Assembly (NCBI RefSeq): GCF_009604455.1
Contig: NZ_WEGL01000009.1
Span: 1-64,000 of the forward strand
Source of the DNA: Streptomyces sp. RB17
GTDB taxonomy: Bacteria > Actinomycetota > Actinomycetes > Streptomycetales > Streptomycetaceae
Direction: 5' to 3'
DNA: 64,000 nt
Positions 54,520 through 62,825 of the stretch are shown one piece after another (the first letter of the stretch is position 1; the number at the start of each line of letters is the position of its first letter). The notes under the pieces are model-generated. The model searched no databases and had not been told where the DNA came from. It worked only from the letters and a program-made list of their open reading frames with translations. Position numbers and translations under genes: made by a program.

Positions 54520-55701
54520 GTGTTCGGAATCGTCAGACCGTGCTCTCATCGGCTCGGTGAAAGCCTCAAGGCCGAGTGGATGGCGCACTTGTGCGGGCTC
54601 TGCCTCGCCCTGCGCCGCGACCACGGACAGCTCGCGCGTGTCGTGACGAACTATGACGGCCATCTCATATCGGTCCTGACGGAGGCTCAGACCGGGCGGA
54701 CCGCCCGCGGCCGCCGCACGGCCGGGCCGTGCGCGCTGCGCGGGATGCGCACCGCGTCCGTCGCCCGGGGCGAGGGCGCCCGGCTCGCCGCCGCCGTCTC
54801 GTTGGTGCTCGCCGCGGCGAAGGTGCGCGACCATGTCGCCGACCGGGACGGACTGCTGGCCCGCCGGCCCATGGCCGTCGCCGCGCGCCGGGTCGCCGCG
54901 GGCTGGGGCAGGGCCGGCGCCCACAGCGGCGCCGCGGTCGGCTTCGACACGGGCGTCCTCGTCGATGCCGTCGACAGGCAACTCGGCCTGGAGACCCTCG
55001 CCGGGTACGGCACCCCGATCCTGACGGTCACCGAGCCGACCGAGACCGCGACCGCCGCCGCCTTCGCCCACACCGCGGTGCTGGCCGGACGGCCGGGCAA
55101 CGCGACCGCGCTCGCGGAGGCGGGCCGGCTCTTCGGCCGGCTCGCGCATCTGCTGGACGCCGTGGAGGACCAGGAGGCCGACGCCGCGTCGGGCGCCTGG
55201 AACCCCCTCACCGCCACCGGCACCTCCCGGACCGAGGCCCGCCGGCTCGCCGACGACGCCCTGCACGGCATCCGGCTCGCCCTGCGCGAGGCCGAGTTCG
55301 CCCACGGCAGGCTGGTCCATCTGCTGCTCGTGCACGAACTGGAGCGCTCCGTGGACCGCGCGTTCGGCACGCGCGCGTGCGGACACGCGCCCGAAGCCTC
55401 CTTCGGACCGCCGCCCGGCCACCACGCGCCGAACGCGCCGGGCCACCCGTACGGCAACCCCTTCGGCGGGCAGCCGCCGCGTCCCGACAAGCGGGGCTTC
55501 TGGGCCGGCTGCGCGGCCGCCCTCGGCCTGTGCTGCACCTGCAAGGTGTGCTGCGCCGACGAGTTCGAGGGTCCCTGGTCGCGGAAGAAGCGCGAGGGCG
55601 CTTGCGCCAACTGCGACTGTGACTGCGACTGGTCGTGCTGCGAGGCCTGTGAGTGCTGCGAGTGTTGTGAGTGCTGCTCGTGCTGTGACTGCGGGCTGTG
55701 A
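54520..55701 (+). CDS. DUF5685 family protein with cysteine-rich tail
   Basis: A 393-residue protein. The N-terminus (VFGIVRPCSHRLGESLKAEW, HLCGLCLALRRDHGQLARVV) and the helical body fit DUF5685. The last 63 residues (331-393) contain 22 cysteines, many in CC pairs, starting CAAALGLCCTCKVCCADEFE and ending with repeated ECC units. The tail may bind metals such as Zn or Cu or form disulfides. Function is unknown. The GTG at 54520 has GGGGGA 5 nt upstream. It stands alone in a divergent arrangement with sflA. Confidence 0.78.
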   Translation: MFGIVRPCSHRLGESLKAEWMAHLCGLCLALRRDHGQLARVVTNYDGHLISVLTEAQTGRTARGRRTAGPCALRGMRTASVARGEGARLAAAVSLVLAAAKVRDHVADRDGLLARRPMAVAARRVAAGWGRAGAHSGAAVGFDTGVLVDAVDRQLGLETLAGYGTPILTVTEPTETATAAAFAHTAVLAGRPGNATALAEAGRLFGRLAHLLDAVEDQEADAASGAWNPLTATGTSRTEARRLADDALHGIRLALREAEFAHGRLVHLLLVHELERSVDRAFGTRACGHAPEASFGPPPGHHAPNAPGHPYGNPFGGQPPRPDKRGFWAGCAAALGLCCTCKVCCADEFEGPWSRKKREGACANCDCDCDWSCCEACECCECCECCSCCDCGL

Positions 55702-56127
55702 CCGTCCCGCTCGGTTCGCTTGATTCCGGCGGGCTGTGCAGCGTGCGAGGGGAGGGGTGCGCGTGTGAAGGCGAGGAAAAAGAGCGAAGGTGCTTGCCCG
55801 GAGGCCGGGCGCCCGCAGGGGGTCGGCTCAACAGGAAGAGGACCACACGCGACCGAAGTCGATGTGGGAGCGCGTGACCAGCCACTGCTGTGGATGCATG
55901 GGCCAAGTGGAACAGGCATCCGGTTCCGCGTCAACTGACCTGAGACGTACGGCTCACAGTGTGGACACGGGCTCACAGTGTGGACACGCTTGACAGACGC
56001 GGCAAACGCCCACGTACTCTCGGTGCACGGCCCTGCTGAGGGGCTCGGCCGTACCCGCGCCGCACGGCGCGCCCGTGTGAAGGCATCACCCGTGTTCTGA
56101 CGTCACTTCGCGTCACGGAGCCTTCGC
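55702..56127. other. Gap before the FAD/NAD(P) gene
   Basis: 426 bases with tandem repeats and a promoter at 55951-56020 (see next). Two small overlapping open frames (55720-55938 and 55790-55993) have no support. A 26-codon GTG frame at about 56023-56100 in the leader is Arg-rich; a leader peptide is possible but unproven. Confidence 0.55.
55951..56020 (+). promoter_or_regulatory. Tandem 19-bp repeats abutting a promoter
   Basis: The 19-bp unit GGCTCACAGTGTGGACACG occurs twice back to back (55951-55969 and 55970-55988). One base later is a perfect -35 TTGACA (55990-55995), with -10-like TACTCT (56015-56020) after 19 nt. The layout suggests an activator or repressor site controlling the FAD/NAD(P) gene. 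Confidence 0.7.
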
Positions 56128-57987
56128 ATGTCATCCGACACCCTTGCCCAACCCCCCACCTCCTCGGGGATTCCCGAGCCCGCGCACGCCCCGCGGAGCA
56201 TCCCGCGGCGCGGGACCGGCCGCCCGACGAGACCGCAACTGGTGATCGTGGGAGCCGGGCCGCGGGGGACCGGACTGCTGGAGCGCATCGCCGCCAACGC
56301 CCCGGAGCTGTACGCCGGTCCGGGCCTCGACATCCATCTGGTCGACCCGCATCCGCCGGGCGGCGGCCGCATCTGGCGCCAGGCGCAGTCACCGCTGCTG
56401 TGGATGAACTCGCACGCCGAGGACGTCACCATGTTCACCGACGAGACGGTGACCATGGACGGACCGGTCCGCGAGGGCCCCACCCTGCACGAGTGGGCGG
56501 GCCTCGACGGCAGCACCTTCGCCGACCGGCAGCTCCAGGGCCGCTATCTGCGCTGGGTGTACGAGCGCGCACGCGCCGAGCTTCCCGAGGGCATCGCCGT
56601 TCACCACCATCCCCGGCGTGCCGTGCGGATCAGCGGTCCGCGCGAGGGCCGCCAGCAGGTGTGGCTCGAGGGCCGTCCACGCCCTCTCCCCGCCGACCTG
56701 GTGATCCTCGCGATCGGCCACCTGGACGCCCAACCGGACGGCGAACAGGCGGCGTTGGCCGCGTACGCCCGCGAGCACGGCCTGGTGCACCTGCCGCCCG
56801 ACTTCACCGCCGACAGCGACCTGTCCCCGCTGCAGCCCGGCGACCCCGTCCTCGTACGCGGCTTCGGGCTGGCCTTCGTCGACCTGATGGTGCTGCTCAC
56901 CGAGGGGCGCGGTGGGCGGTACGAGGGCGACACCTACGTTCCCTCGGGGCGGGAGCCGGTGCTCTACGTCGGCTCGCGGCGCGGAGTGCCGTACCACGCG
57001 AAGATCGGCTACGACTGGACCGGCGACCGGCCCCCGCTGCCCCGCTTCCTCGGCCCGGCCGAGGTCCAGGCCCTGCTGGCCAGGCCGGAGGGCTTCGACT
57101 TCCGGCGCGATGTGTGGCCGCTGGTGGAGAAGGAACTGGGCTTCGCCCACTACCACCGCCTCTTCACCGCCCACGCCGAGCGTACGGCGATGACCTGGGC
57201 CGACTTCGAGGAGAAGTACGCGGCGGCGAGCGGCATCGCCGAGGTGCGGGCGCTGGTCGCCGCCGCCGTGCCGGATCCGGCCGACCGGCTCGACCTCACC
57301 GCGCTCGACCATCCGCTGGACGGGGTGAGCCATGCCTCGCACGAGGACTTCCAGGAAGGCTTGCGGGGGTACATCGAGGCGGACCTGAGCCGCCGGCACG
57401 ACGCCTCGTACAGCGCGGATCTCGGCGTCTTCCTCGGGCTGCTCTCCGTCTACGGGCAGCTCGTCCGCCTCGGGAACATCGGCCCCTGGTGGCACGGCTT
57501 CTTCAGCTACCTGGCGTCCGGGCCGCCCGGACCCCGGCTGCGGCAGATGCTCGCACTGTCCCGGGCCGGACTGCTCAGGTTCGTCGGCGCCGACATGACC
57601 GTCACCGCCGAGGACGGCGTGTTCCGGGCCACCAGTCCCACCGTGCCGGGCTTCTCCGTCCAGGCCCGGGCGCTGGTCGAGGCCCGGCTGCCCGAGCCCA
57701 CCGTCGGCCGGGCCCGCGACCGCCTGCTGCGCGCGCTGCACACCGACGGCGCCGCCGAGACCCCCGACGGGCTGCTCCGGGTGGACCCCGGCGACGGCCG
57801 GATCCTCGACGGCGCCGGGCGGCCGCATCCCCGGCGCTTCGCGCTCGGCCCGTACACCGACGCCCGCACCCCCGGCGCCTTCACCCGGCCGCGCACCGGC
57901 GGGGCCGCGTTCCGGCAGAACGACGCCACCGCCCGGGCGGCGCTGTCCTTCCTGAGCACCTCACTCGAGAGGGAACTCGCGCGATGA
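56128..57987 (+). CDS. FAD/NAD(P)-binding protein (NAD_binding_9 type)
   Basis: A 619-residue flavoprotein-like protein. The N-terminal Rossmann motif is QLVIVGAGPRGTGLLERIAA near residues 37-56, and the NAD_binding_9 family motif WMNSHAEDVTMFTDE follows. GDPVLVRGFGLAFVDLMVLL is a second nucleotide-binding segment. The reaction is unknown; relatives include FAD-dependent oxidoreductases encoded next to amino-acid or sulfur-compound transporters. The ATG at 56128 has GGAG upstream. Its stop overlaps an ABC-ATPase remnant (ATGA). Confidence 0.82.
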   Translation: MSSDTLAQPPTSSGIPEPAHAPRSIPRRGTGRPTRPQLVIVGAGPRGTGLLERIAANAPELYAGPGLDIHLVDPHPPGGGRIWRQAQSPLLWMNSHAEDVTMFTDETVTMDGPVREGPTLHEWAGLDGSTFADRQLQGRYLRWVYERARAELPEGIAVHHHPRRAVRISGPREGRQQVWLEGRPRPLPADLVILAIGHLDAQPDGEQAALAAYAREHGLVHLPPDFTADSDLSPLQPGDPVLVRGFGLAFVDLMVLLTEGRGGRYEGDTYVPSGREPVLYVGSRRGVPYHAKIGYDWTGDRPPLPRFLGPAEVQALLARPEGFDFRRDVWPLVEKELGFAHYHRLFTAHAERTAMTWADFEEKYAAASGIAEVRALVAAAVPDPADRLDLTALDHPLDGVSHASHEDFQEGLRGYIEADLSRRHDASYSADLGVFLGLLSVYGQLVRLGNIGPWWHGFFSYLASGPPGPRLRQMLALSRAGLLRFVGADMTVTAEDGVFRATSPTVPGFSVQARALVEARLPEPTVGRARDRLLRALHTDGAAETPDGLLRVDPGDGRILDGAGRPHPRRFALGPYTDARTPGAFTRPRTGGAAFRQNDATARAALSFLSTSLERELAR

Positions 57988-58154
57988 GCGTCATGGCCGG
58001 CATCCGGTCGGTGCACAAGAGCTTCGCGGCTGTCCTGCTGTGCGACGAGCCGACCTCGGCGCTCGGGCCCGAACTCGAACAGGGGCCGCCGGGCGAGGGG
58101 CTGGACCGGGCGCGGCACGAGCGGGCGCGGGCATTTGTGGCGAAGGCGCTGTGA
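57984..58154 (+). pseudogene. In-frame remnant of an amino-acid-type ABC transporter ATPase
   Basis: A 56-codon frame assembled from three pieces of a typical 250-residue ABC ATPase. Residues 1-17 (MSVMAGIRSVHKSFAAV) are the N-terminus, residues 18-31 (LLCDEPTSALGPEL) are Walker B and the D-loop, and residues 32-56 (EQGPPGEGLDRARHERARAF onward) are the C-terminal end. Walker A, the signature and switch His are gone, so it cannot be active. Two in-frame deletions explain it. The ATG overlaps the stop of the preceding gene, implying it was once a coupled operon member. Confidence 0.82.
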
Positions 58155-58272
58155 GGGTGGGCGTCGCTGTGGGGTGCGGTGCGTTCGGCACCGCCGGTCC
58201 GAGCCCTTGTGGTTGCCCGCCGTCCCGGCGGAGGCAAGGGATGCCGAGGCAAGGGGAGCGGAGGCCTCGGGT

Positions 58273-59982
58273 ATGAGCCAGCTGCTGCATCTCGCCGCCG
58301 CCGTCGATCTGCCGGGCTGTTCCGCTGCCGAACCGTACGTCGAGCTGGTCCGGCTGGCCGAGCGCGGGCGGCTGGACTTCGTCACGCTGGAGGACTCCTT
58401 CGCCCGGCCCGGGCCCGACGCGCTCGCCGTGCTGTGCCGGGCGGCGCCCGCGACCCGGCGCATCGGTCTGGTCCCGACCGTCACCACCACCCCCACCGAA
58501 CCCCTGGTGGCGCAGGCGGCCGTGGCGACGCTGGACCGGGTCAGCGGTGGGCGGGCCGGCTGGCGGCTGGACGTGTCCGCCGGTGCGGAGGAGCCGCACC
58601 ACATCGACTTCACCGGCACCGCCTTCTCGGTCCGGGACCCCTCGACCGTGCCCCGGCCGCCGCAGGGTCACCCCGTCCGCCTGGTCGACGCCACCGAGCG
58701 CCATGCCCGTACCGTCGCCGCCCGGTACGCCGACGTGGCCCTGGTGCGCGCCGCGACCCCGGCGCAGGCCACCGCCGTACGCGACGAACTGCGCGCCCGT
58801 GCCGCCGAGTTCGGGCGGGATCCGGACGCTCTCCGGGTCCTGACGGGTCTGCTGGTCGACCTCGGCGACGGCGAGCACGCGGCCGAGCCCGGACACGGGG
58901 GCGGGGGTCCGCGGGCGACCGGGCGGGGGCCGCTCTACCGGGGCGGCCCGGTCGACCTGGCCGAACTGGTCGCCGGCTGGCACGCCGACGGTGTCACCGA
59001 CGGCTTCCACTTCGTGCCCGTCGAGCCGCGCCGTGATCTGGAGCGGCTGGTCAACGGCACGGTGGCGCTGCTCCAGCACCGCGGCCGGTTCCGCACCTTC
59101 TACCCGGGCAGCACCCTGCGCGAGCACCTGGGCCTCACCCGGCCCGCCAACCGGTACGCCATGAACATGAGATATGTGGATGAAGGGAACGACGGCATGA
59201 CGACGGACGCGGCCGACGCATGGAAGCAGTGGCACGAGGAGCGGGTCGAGAAGGTGTCCGCGCCCTACGGTCCGCTCGCGCTGACCGCCACGCACTGGAT
59301 CGAGGACTATCCGGAGGGGCGAATTCCGGACATTCCCGGGACCTGGGTGGTGGCCGAGCGGGAGGGCGTGCTGCTCACCGCTGTCGAGGCTGACGGCCTG
59401 AGCGTGGACGGGCGGCCGTTCGCGGGCGAGGTCCGGCTCGCCGCCGATCGCGGACCGGAGGCGGAGGCGCGCGTCGCGCTGGGGGAGAAGCGGCTGTTCG
59501 TGCTGGTGCGGGAAGGGGTGTGGGGGGTGCGGGTGTACGACCCCGAGGCCGCGGCCCGGCGTGCCTTCCGGGGGATCGAGGCCTCGCCGTACGACCCCCG
59601 CTGGTCGGTGCCGGGGCGGTTCACGCCGTACGACGGCACCCGCACCGTGCGGGTCGGCAACGCGGACGGGCGTGAGCGGGGGCTCGCCCTCGCCGGTGAG
59701 CTCGCCTTCGCCCTGGACGGGCGGGAGCTGACGCTGCAGGTCGCCCAGCAGGGCGACGGGCCGCTGTGGGCGGTGTTCGCCGACGCCACCAGCGGCGACA
59801 CCAGCTTCCGGTTCCGCTTCCTCCACCCGGCCGCGCCGGACGCCGAGGGGCGTACGACCGTCGACCTCAACCGCGCCCAACTCCCGCCGTGCGCCTTCGC
59901 CGACCACTTCATCTGCCCGTTCCCGCCGCCCGGCAACACACTGGACGTGGCGATCGAGGCGGGGGAGCGGGCGGTGCGCTGA
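58273..59982 (+). CDS. LLM-type oxidoreductase fused to DUF1684 domain
   Basis: A 569-residue open frame. Residues 1-305 are a luciferase-like (LLM) flavin oxidoreductase (LLHLAAAVDLPGCSAAEPYV, VSGGRAGWRLDVSA, IVPRPPQG-like STVPRPPQGHPVRLVDATE, GGPVDLAELVAGWHADGVTD). Residues 309-569 are a DUF1684 domain (WKQWHEERVEKVSAPYGPLA, GRIPDIPGTW). The LLM part is shorter than its family: about 40-50 residues seem missing between GAEEP and HHIDFTG. The DUF1684 part could start alone at ATG 59197, which has GAAGGG upstream. So this may be two genes joined by loss of a stop. The ATG at 58273 has GGAGG upstream. Confidence 0.75.
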   Translation: MSQLLHLAAAVDLPGCSAAEPYVELVRLAERGRLDFVTLEDSFARPGPDALAVLCRAAPATRRIGLVPTVTTTPTEPLVAQAAVATLDRVSGGRAGWRLDVSAGAEEPHHIDFTGTAFSVRDPSTVPRPPQGHPVRLVDATERHARTVAARYADVALVRAATPAQATAVRDELRARAAEFGRDPDALRVLTGLLVDLGDGEHAAEPGHGGGGPRATGRGPLYRGGPVDLAELVAGWHADGVTDGFHFVPVEPRRDLERLVNGTVALLQHRGRFRTFYPGSTLREHLGLTRPANRYAMNMRYVDEGNDGMTTDAADAWKQWHEERVEKVSAPYGPLALTATHWIEDYPEGRIPDIPGTWVVAEREGVLLTAVEADGLSVDGRPFAGEVRLAADRGPEAEARVALGEKRLFVLVREGVWGVRVYDPEAAARRAFRGIEASPYDPRWSVPGRFTPYDGTRTVRVGNADGRERGLALAGELAFALDGRELTLQVAQQGDGPLWAVFADATSGDTSFRFRFLHPAAPDAEGRTTVDLNRAQLPPCAFADHFICPFPPPGNTLDVAIEAGERAVR

Positions 59983-60069
59983 CCCTGTGGTGACGGCCGC
60001 GGTCACCGCCGGCGGCGTGTGCTGAGCGGGTGTCAGGGGGGTCCTGCGTAAAGGTGGTTTAAAAGCCAA

Positions 60070-60109
60070 CGGCCGAAAGCCACTCTTGTGGCGACCGGTC
60101 GTTCGGCCG
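60070..60109. other. Nested inverted repeats upstream of the first protease
   Basis: CGGCCGAA (60070-60077) faces TTCGGCCG (60102-60109), with an inner GCCAC-TCTT-GTGGC hairpin (60079-60092). It lies between the DUF1684 stop and the protease gene, and may end transcription or be a control site. Confidence 0.5.
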
Positions 60110-60232
60110 AATACTCCCCCTCAGCGCTTGCCAGGGGGCATGCATGTTCGCAACCCGGCGCACCCCCTGGCTGCGCCTCACCGGGCCCCGACCCCACGCG
60201 GGCCCCCGACTTCCCCTGGGAGGGAACGAAAA

Positions 60233-61132
60233 GTGAGGATCAAGCGCAACACTCCCCGCAGCGGCACCGCGAGACGGACCCGGCTGATCGCCGTGGCCAC
60301 CGGCCTCCTGGCCGCGGCCGCGCTCGCCGCCCCCACCGCGCACGCCGGCGACGACCACACGTTCAGCGCAGCCCAGCTCAGCAAGGCGAACGACGCCGTT
60401 CTCAAGGCCGACGTACCCGGTACGGCCTGGGCGACGGACAGCAGGACCAACCGCGTCGTCGTCACCGTCGACAGCACGGTGTCCAAGGCCGAGATCGCCA
60501 AGATCAAGCAGCAGGCCGGCGGCGAGGCGAACGCGCTCACCATCAAGCACACCCCCGGCAAGTTCAACAAGCTGATCACCGGCGGCGACGCCATCTACGG
60601 CGGCCAGTACCGCTGCTCGCTCGGCTTCAACGTGCACAGCGGCAGCACGTACTACTTCCTCACCGCCGGTCACTGCGGTCAGGTGGCGTCCACCTGGTAC
60701 AGCAACTCCAGCCACAGCACGGTGCTCGGCACCAACGTCGGCTACAGCTTCCCGGGCAACGACTTCGCGCTCGTGCGCTACACCAACTCCTCGATCTCGC
60801 ACCCGAGTTCGGTGGGCAGCCAGTCCATCACGAGCGCGGCCACGCCGTCCGTGGGCACGACCGTGTACCGGCGCGGTTCCACCACCGGTACGCACAGCGG
60901 GCGGGTCACCGCACTGAACGCCACCGTCAACTACGGCAGCGGCGACATCGTCTACGGGCTGATCCAGACCACGGTGTGCGCCGAGGGCGGCGACAGCGGT
61001 GGTCCGCTGTACGCGGGGACCGTGGCGTACGGGCTGACCTCCGGGGGCAGTGGTGACTGCACCTCCGGCGGTACGACGTTCTTCCAGCCGGTGACCGAGG
61101 CGTTGAGTTACTACGGGGTCACGCTGCCCTGA
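60233..61132 (+). CDS. Secreted streptogrisin-type serine protease (SGPA/B-like)
   Basis: A 299-residue preproprotease of the S1E family. Signal peptide: [22 protein letters not shown]. The propeptide, about 75 residues, ends before [10 protein letters not shown] (near 115), giving a mature enzyme of about 185 residues, the size of SGPB. Catalytic residues: His147 in TAGHC, Asp177 in NDFALVRY, Ser255 in GDSGGP. It secretes, then self-cleaves. The GTG at 60233 has GGGAGGG 8 nt upstream. A terminator follows, so it is monocistronic. Confidence 0.93.
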   Translation: MRIKRNTPRSGTARRTRLIAVATGLLAAAALAAPTAHAGDDHTFSAAQLSKANDAVLKADVPGTAWATDSRTNRVVVTVDSTVSKAEIAKIKQQAGGEANALTIKHTPGKFNKLITGGDAIYGGQYRCSLGFNVHSGSTYYFLTAGHCGQVASTWYSNSSHSTVLGTNVGYSFPGNDFALVRYTNSSISHPSSVGSQSITSAATPSVGTTVYRRGSTTGTHSGRVTALNATVNYGSGDIVYGLIQTTVCAEGGDSGGPLYAGTVAYGLTSGGSGDCTSGGTTFFQPVTEALSYYGVTLP

Positions 61133-61148
61133 CGCTCCGCTCCTGTGG

Positions 61149-61178
61149 GCCCCCGCATGCCGGTTGGTGTGCGGGGGC
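61149..61178 (+). terminator. Terminator of the first protease gene
   Basis: GCCCCCGCA and TGCGGGGGC form a perfect 9-bp stem with a 12-nt loop, followed by TTCTT, 16 nt after the stop. Confidence 0.83.
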
Positions 61179-61279
61179 TTCTTGGTGGGTGTGGTGCGTA
61201 TGGTTTCGGCCAGTCGCTTTGGTCACCGTCCGGTGTGGGTCACGTGCGTGTTGTGTTTGCTGTGCGAATCACGCTGGGG

Positions 61280-61295
61280 TGACCGTGTACGGTCA
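61280..61295 (+). promoter_or_regulatory. Perfect palindrome upstream of the second protease
   Basis: TGACCGT-GT-ACGGTCA is a perfect inverted repeat 156 bp before the TTG start. It may bind a regulator of protease expression; identity unknown. Confidence 0.5.
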
Positions 61296-61450
61296 AACAG
61301 GGGAGGGGTGTGCAAGACCCGTCCGTGCGCGGCCTGAAGTCAACCTTGTGTGCCCCTGTGTCATTCGGAAGAGTGGACGCTCGTCAACCAGCCTTCCGGT
61401 CCGTCGAGTCCCCACAACTCGCGGGCCATCCCCCCACAGGAGGACGTGAG

Positions 61451-62533
61451 TTGAAGCACCGACGCATACCCAGGCGGCGGGTCGCCGTGGCCGGGGCGGG
61501 AATCGCCGCACTGGTCGCCGCGGGTGTCACCTTGCAGAACGCGAACGCCAGCGAGCCTGTGAAGTCGGCTCCGGAGCCGCAGGTTCTGTCCGCTCCGGCG
61601 GCTGGAAACCTCGCCTCGACGCTGTTGAGTCGCCTCGGGTCCGAGGCCGCGGGCAGCTACTACGACGCCTCGGCCAAGAGGCTCGTCGTCAACGTGGTCG
61701 ACAAGGGTGCGGTGAACGCCGTCGAGGCGGCCGGGGCCAAGGCGAGACTCGTCACCAACTCGCTGGCCGCGCTCGACGGCGCGCGGACGACGCTGAAGAA
61801 GGACGCGACCATACCGGGGACGTCGTGGGCGGCCGACCCGGTGAGCAACAAAGTCGTCGTCACCGCCGACAAGACGGTCTCCGGCGCGCAGTGGGCCAAG
61901 CTGAGCAAGGTGGTCGACGGGCTCGGCGGCACGGCGGAGCTGAGGAGGTCGAAGGGGGAGTTCAAGCCCTTCATCGCCGGTGGTGATGCCATCAGCGGGT
62001 CCGGCGGGCGCTGCTCGCTCGGCTTCAACGTGGTCAAGGACGGGCAGCCGTACTTCCTGACCGCCGGGCACTGCACCGCGGCGATCTCCAACTGGTCGGA
62101 CTCCAGTGGCCAGGAGATCGGGCAGAACGCGGAGTCCCACTTCCCGGGGACCGACTTCGGGCTCGTGAAGTACACGGCGCAGGTGGACCACCCGAGTGAG
62201 GTCGACCTGTACGACGGGTCCACCCAGAAGATCACCGGTGCCGCCGAGGCGACGGTGGGGATGAAGGTGACGCGCAGTGGGTCGACGACCCATGTGCACG
62301 ACGGTACGGTCACCGGGCTGAACGCCACGGTGAACTACCAGGAGGGCACCGTCAGCGGTCTCATCCAGACCGACGTGTGCGCCGAGCCCGGTGACAGTGG
62401 TGGGTCGCTGTTCTCGGGGAGCGAGGCCATCGGGCTGACGTCCGGCGGCAGTGGTGACTGCACCTCCGGTGGGGAGACGTTCTTCCAGCCGGTCACCGCT
62501 GCGTTGTCCGCCACGGGGGCGCAGATCGGCTGA
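61451..62533 (+). CDS. Secreted streptogrisin D-like serine protease
   Basis: A 360-residue preproprotease of the S1E family. Signal peptide: [24 protein letters not shown]. The long propeptide (about 145 residues) is typical of SGPC/SGPD-like members. The mature enzyme starts near residue 175 at [12 protein letters not shown] and has the triad in [14 protein letters not shown] and GDSGGS. It resembles SGPD more than its neighbour. The TTG at 61451 has AGGAGG 7 nt upstream. The two protease genes are adjacent paralogues, about 320 bp apart. Confidence 0.92.
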   Translation: MKHRRIPRRRVAVAGAGIAALVAAGVTLQNANASEPVKSAPEPQVLSAPAAGNLASTLLSRLGSEAAGSYYDASAKRLVVNVVDKGAVNAVEAAGAKARLVTNSLAALDGARTTLKKDATIPGTSWAADPVSNKVVVTADKTVSGAQWAKLSKVVDGLGGTAELRRSKGEFKPFIAGGDAISGSGGRCSLGFNVVKDGQPYFLTAGHCTAAISNWSDSSGQEIGQNAESHFPGTDFGLVKYTAQVDHPSEVDLYDGSTQKITGAAEATVGMKVTRSGSTTHVHDGTVTGLNATVNYQEGTVSGLIQTDVCAEPGDSGGSLFSGSEAIGLTSGGSGDCTSGGETFFQPVTAALSATGAQIG

Positions 62534-62556
62534 CGCCTTTGGTGAGCGGTTCGTGG

Positions 62557-62588
62557 AGTCCCGTCCCCGGGTGCGTGGGGGCGGGGCT
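62557..62588 (+). terminator. Terminator of the second protease gene
   Basis: AGTCCCGTCCCC and GGGGGCGGGGCT pair over 12 bp with two G-T wobbles around an 8-nt loop. Confidence 0.7.
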
Positions 62589-62730
62589 TCGTGTCGTATG
62601 CCTGCGCCGGCCCTTCCCGCCGTGCGCGGCCGCGGGCCGTCGGGAGCGCGCCGTCGCATGGATCACGAGCGCGGGGTCGTGGGGTGCCTCGGGCGAGTGT
62701 TTGTGCAGGTGAAAGGCGGTCGAGCGGGTG

Positions 62731-62790
62731 TCGTACGCATGTTCGAGAAAGGGGGTATGGTGGGGGTGGAAGTAGGGAACTGATGTTCGA
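62731..62790 (+). promoter_or_regulatory. Two LexA-type SOS boxes before dnaE2
   Basis: Box 1, TCGTAC-GCAT-GTTCGA (62731-62746), matches the actinobacterial LexA consensus TCGAAC-N4-GTTCGA at 11 of 12 positions. Box 2, GGGAAC-TGAT-GTTCGA (62775-62790), matches at 10 of 12. They are 44 bp apart and box 2 ends 35 nt before the GTG of dnaE2, where LexA would block transcription. Confidence 0.75.
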
Positions 62791-62825
62791 GAGCTGTTCG
62801 GGGCTCACGAGTGCGGGAGGTGCGT

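Larger units (their letters stand above)
61133..61450. other. 318-bp gap between the two proteases
   Basis: It holds the terminator of the first protease (61149-61178), a 16-bp palindrome (61280-61295) and, presumably, the promoter of the second protease gene. No gene is present. Confidence 0.7.

Noticed and set aside
55720-55993. Two overlapping small frames (72 and 67 codons) after the DUF5685 gene.
   Set aside because: No similarity or translation signal; part of the second overlaps the tandem repeats.
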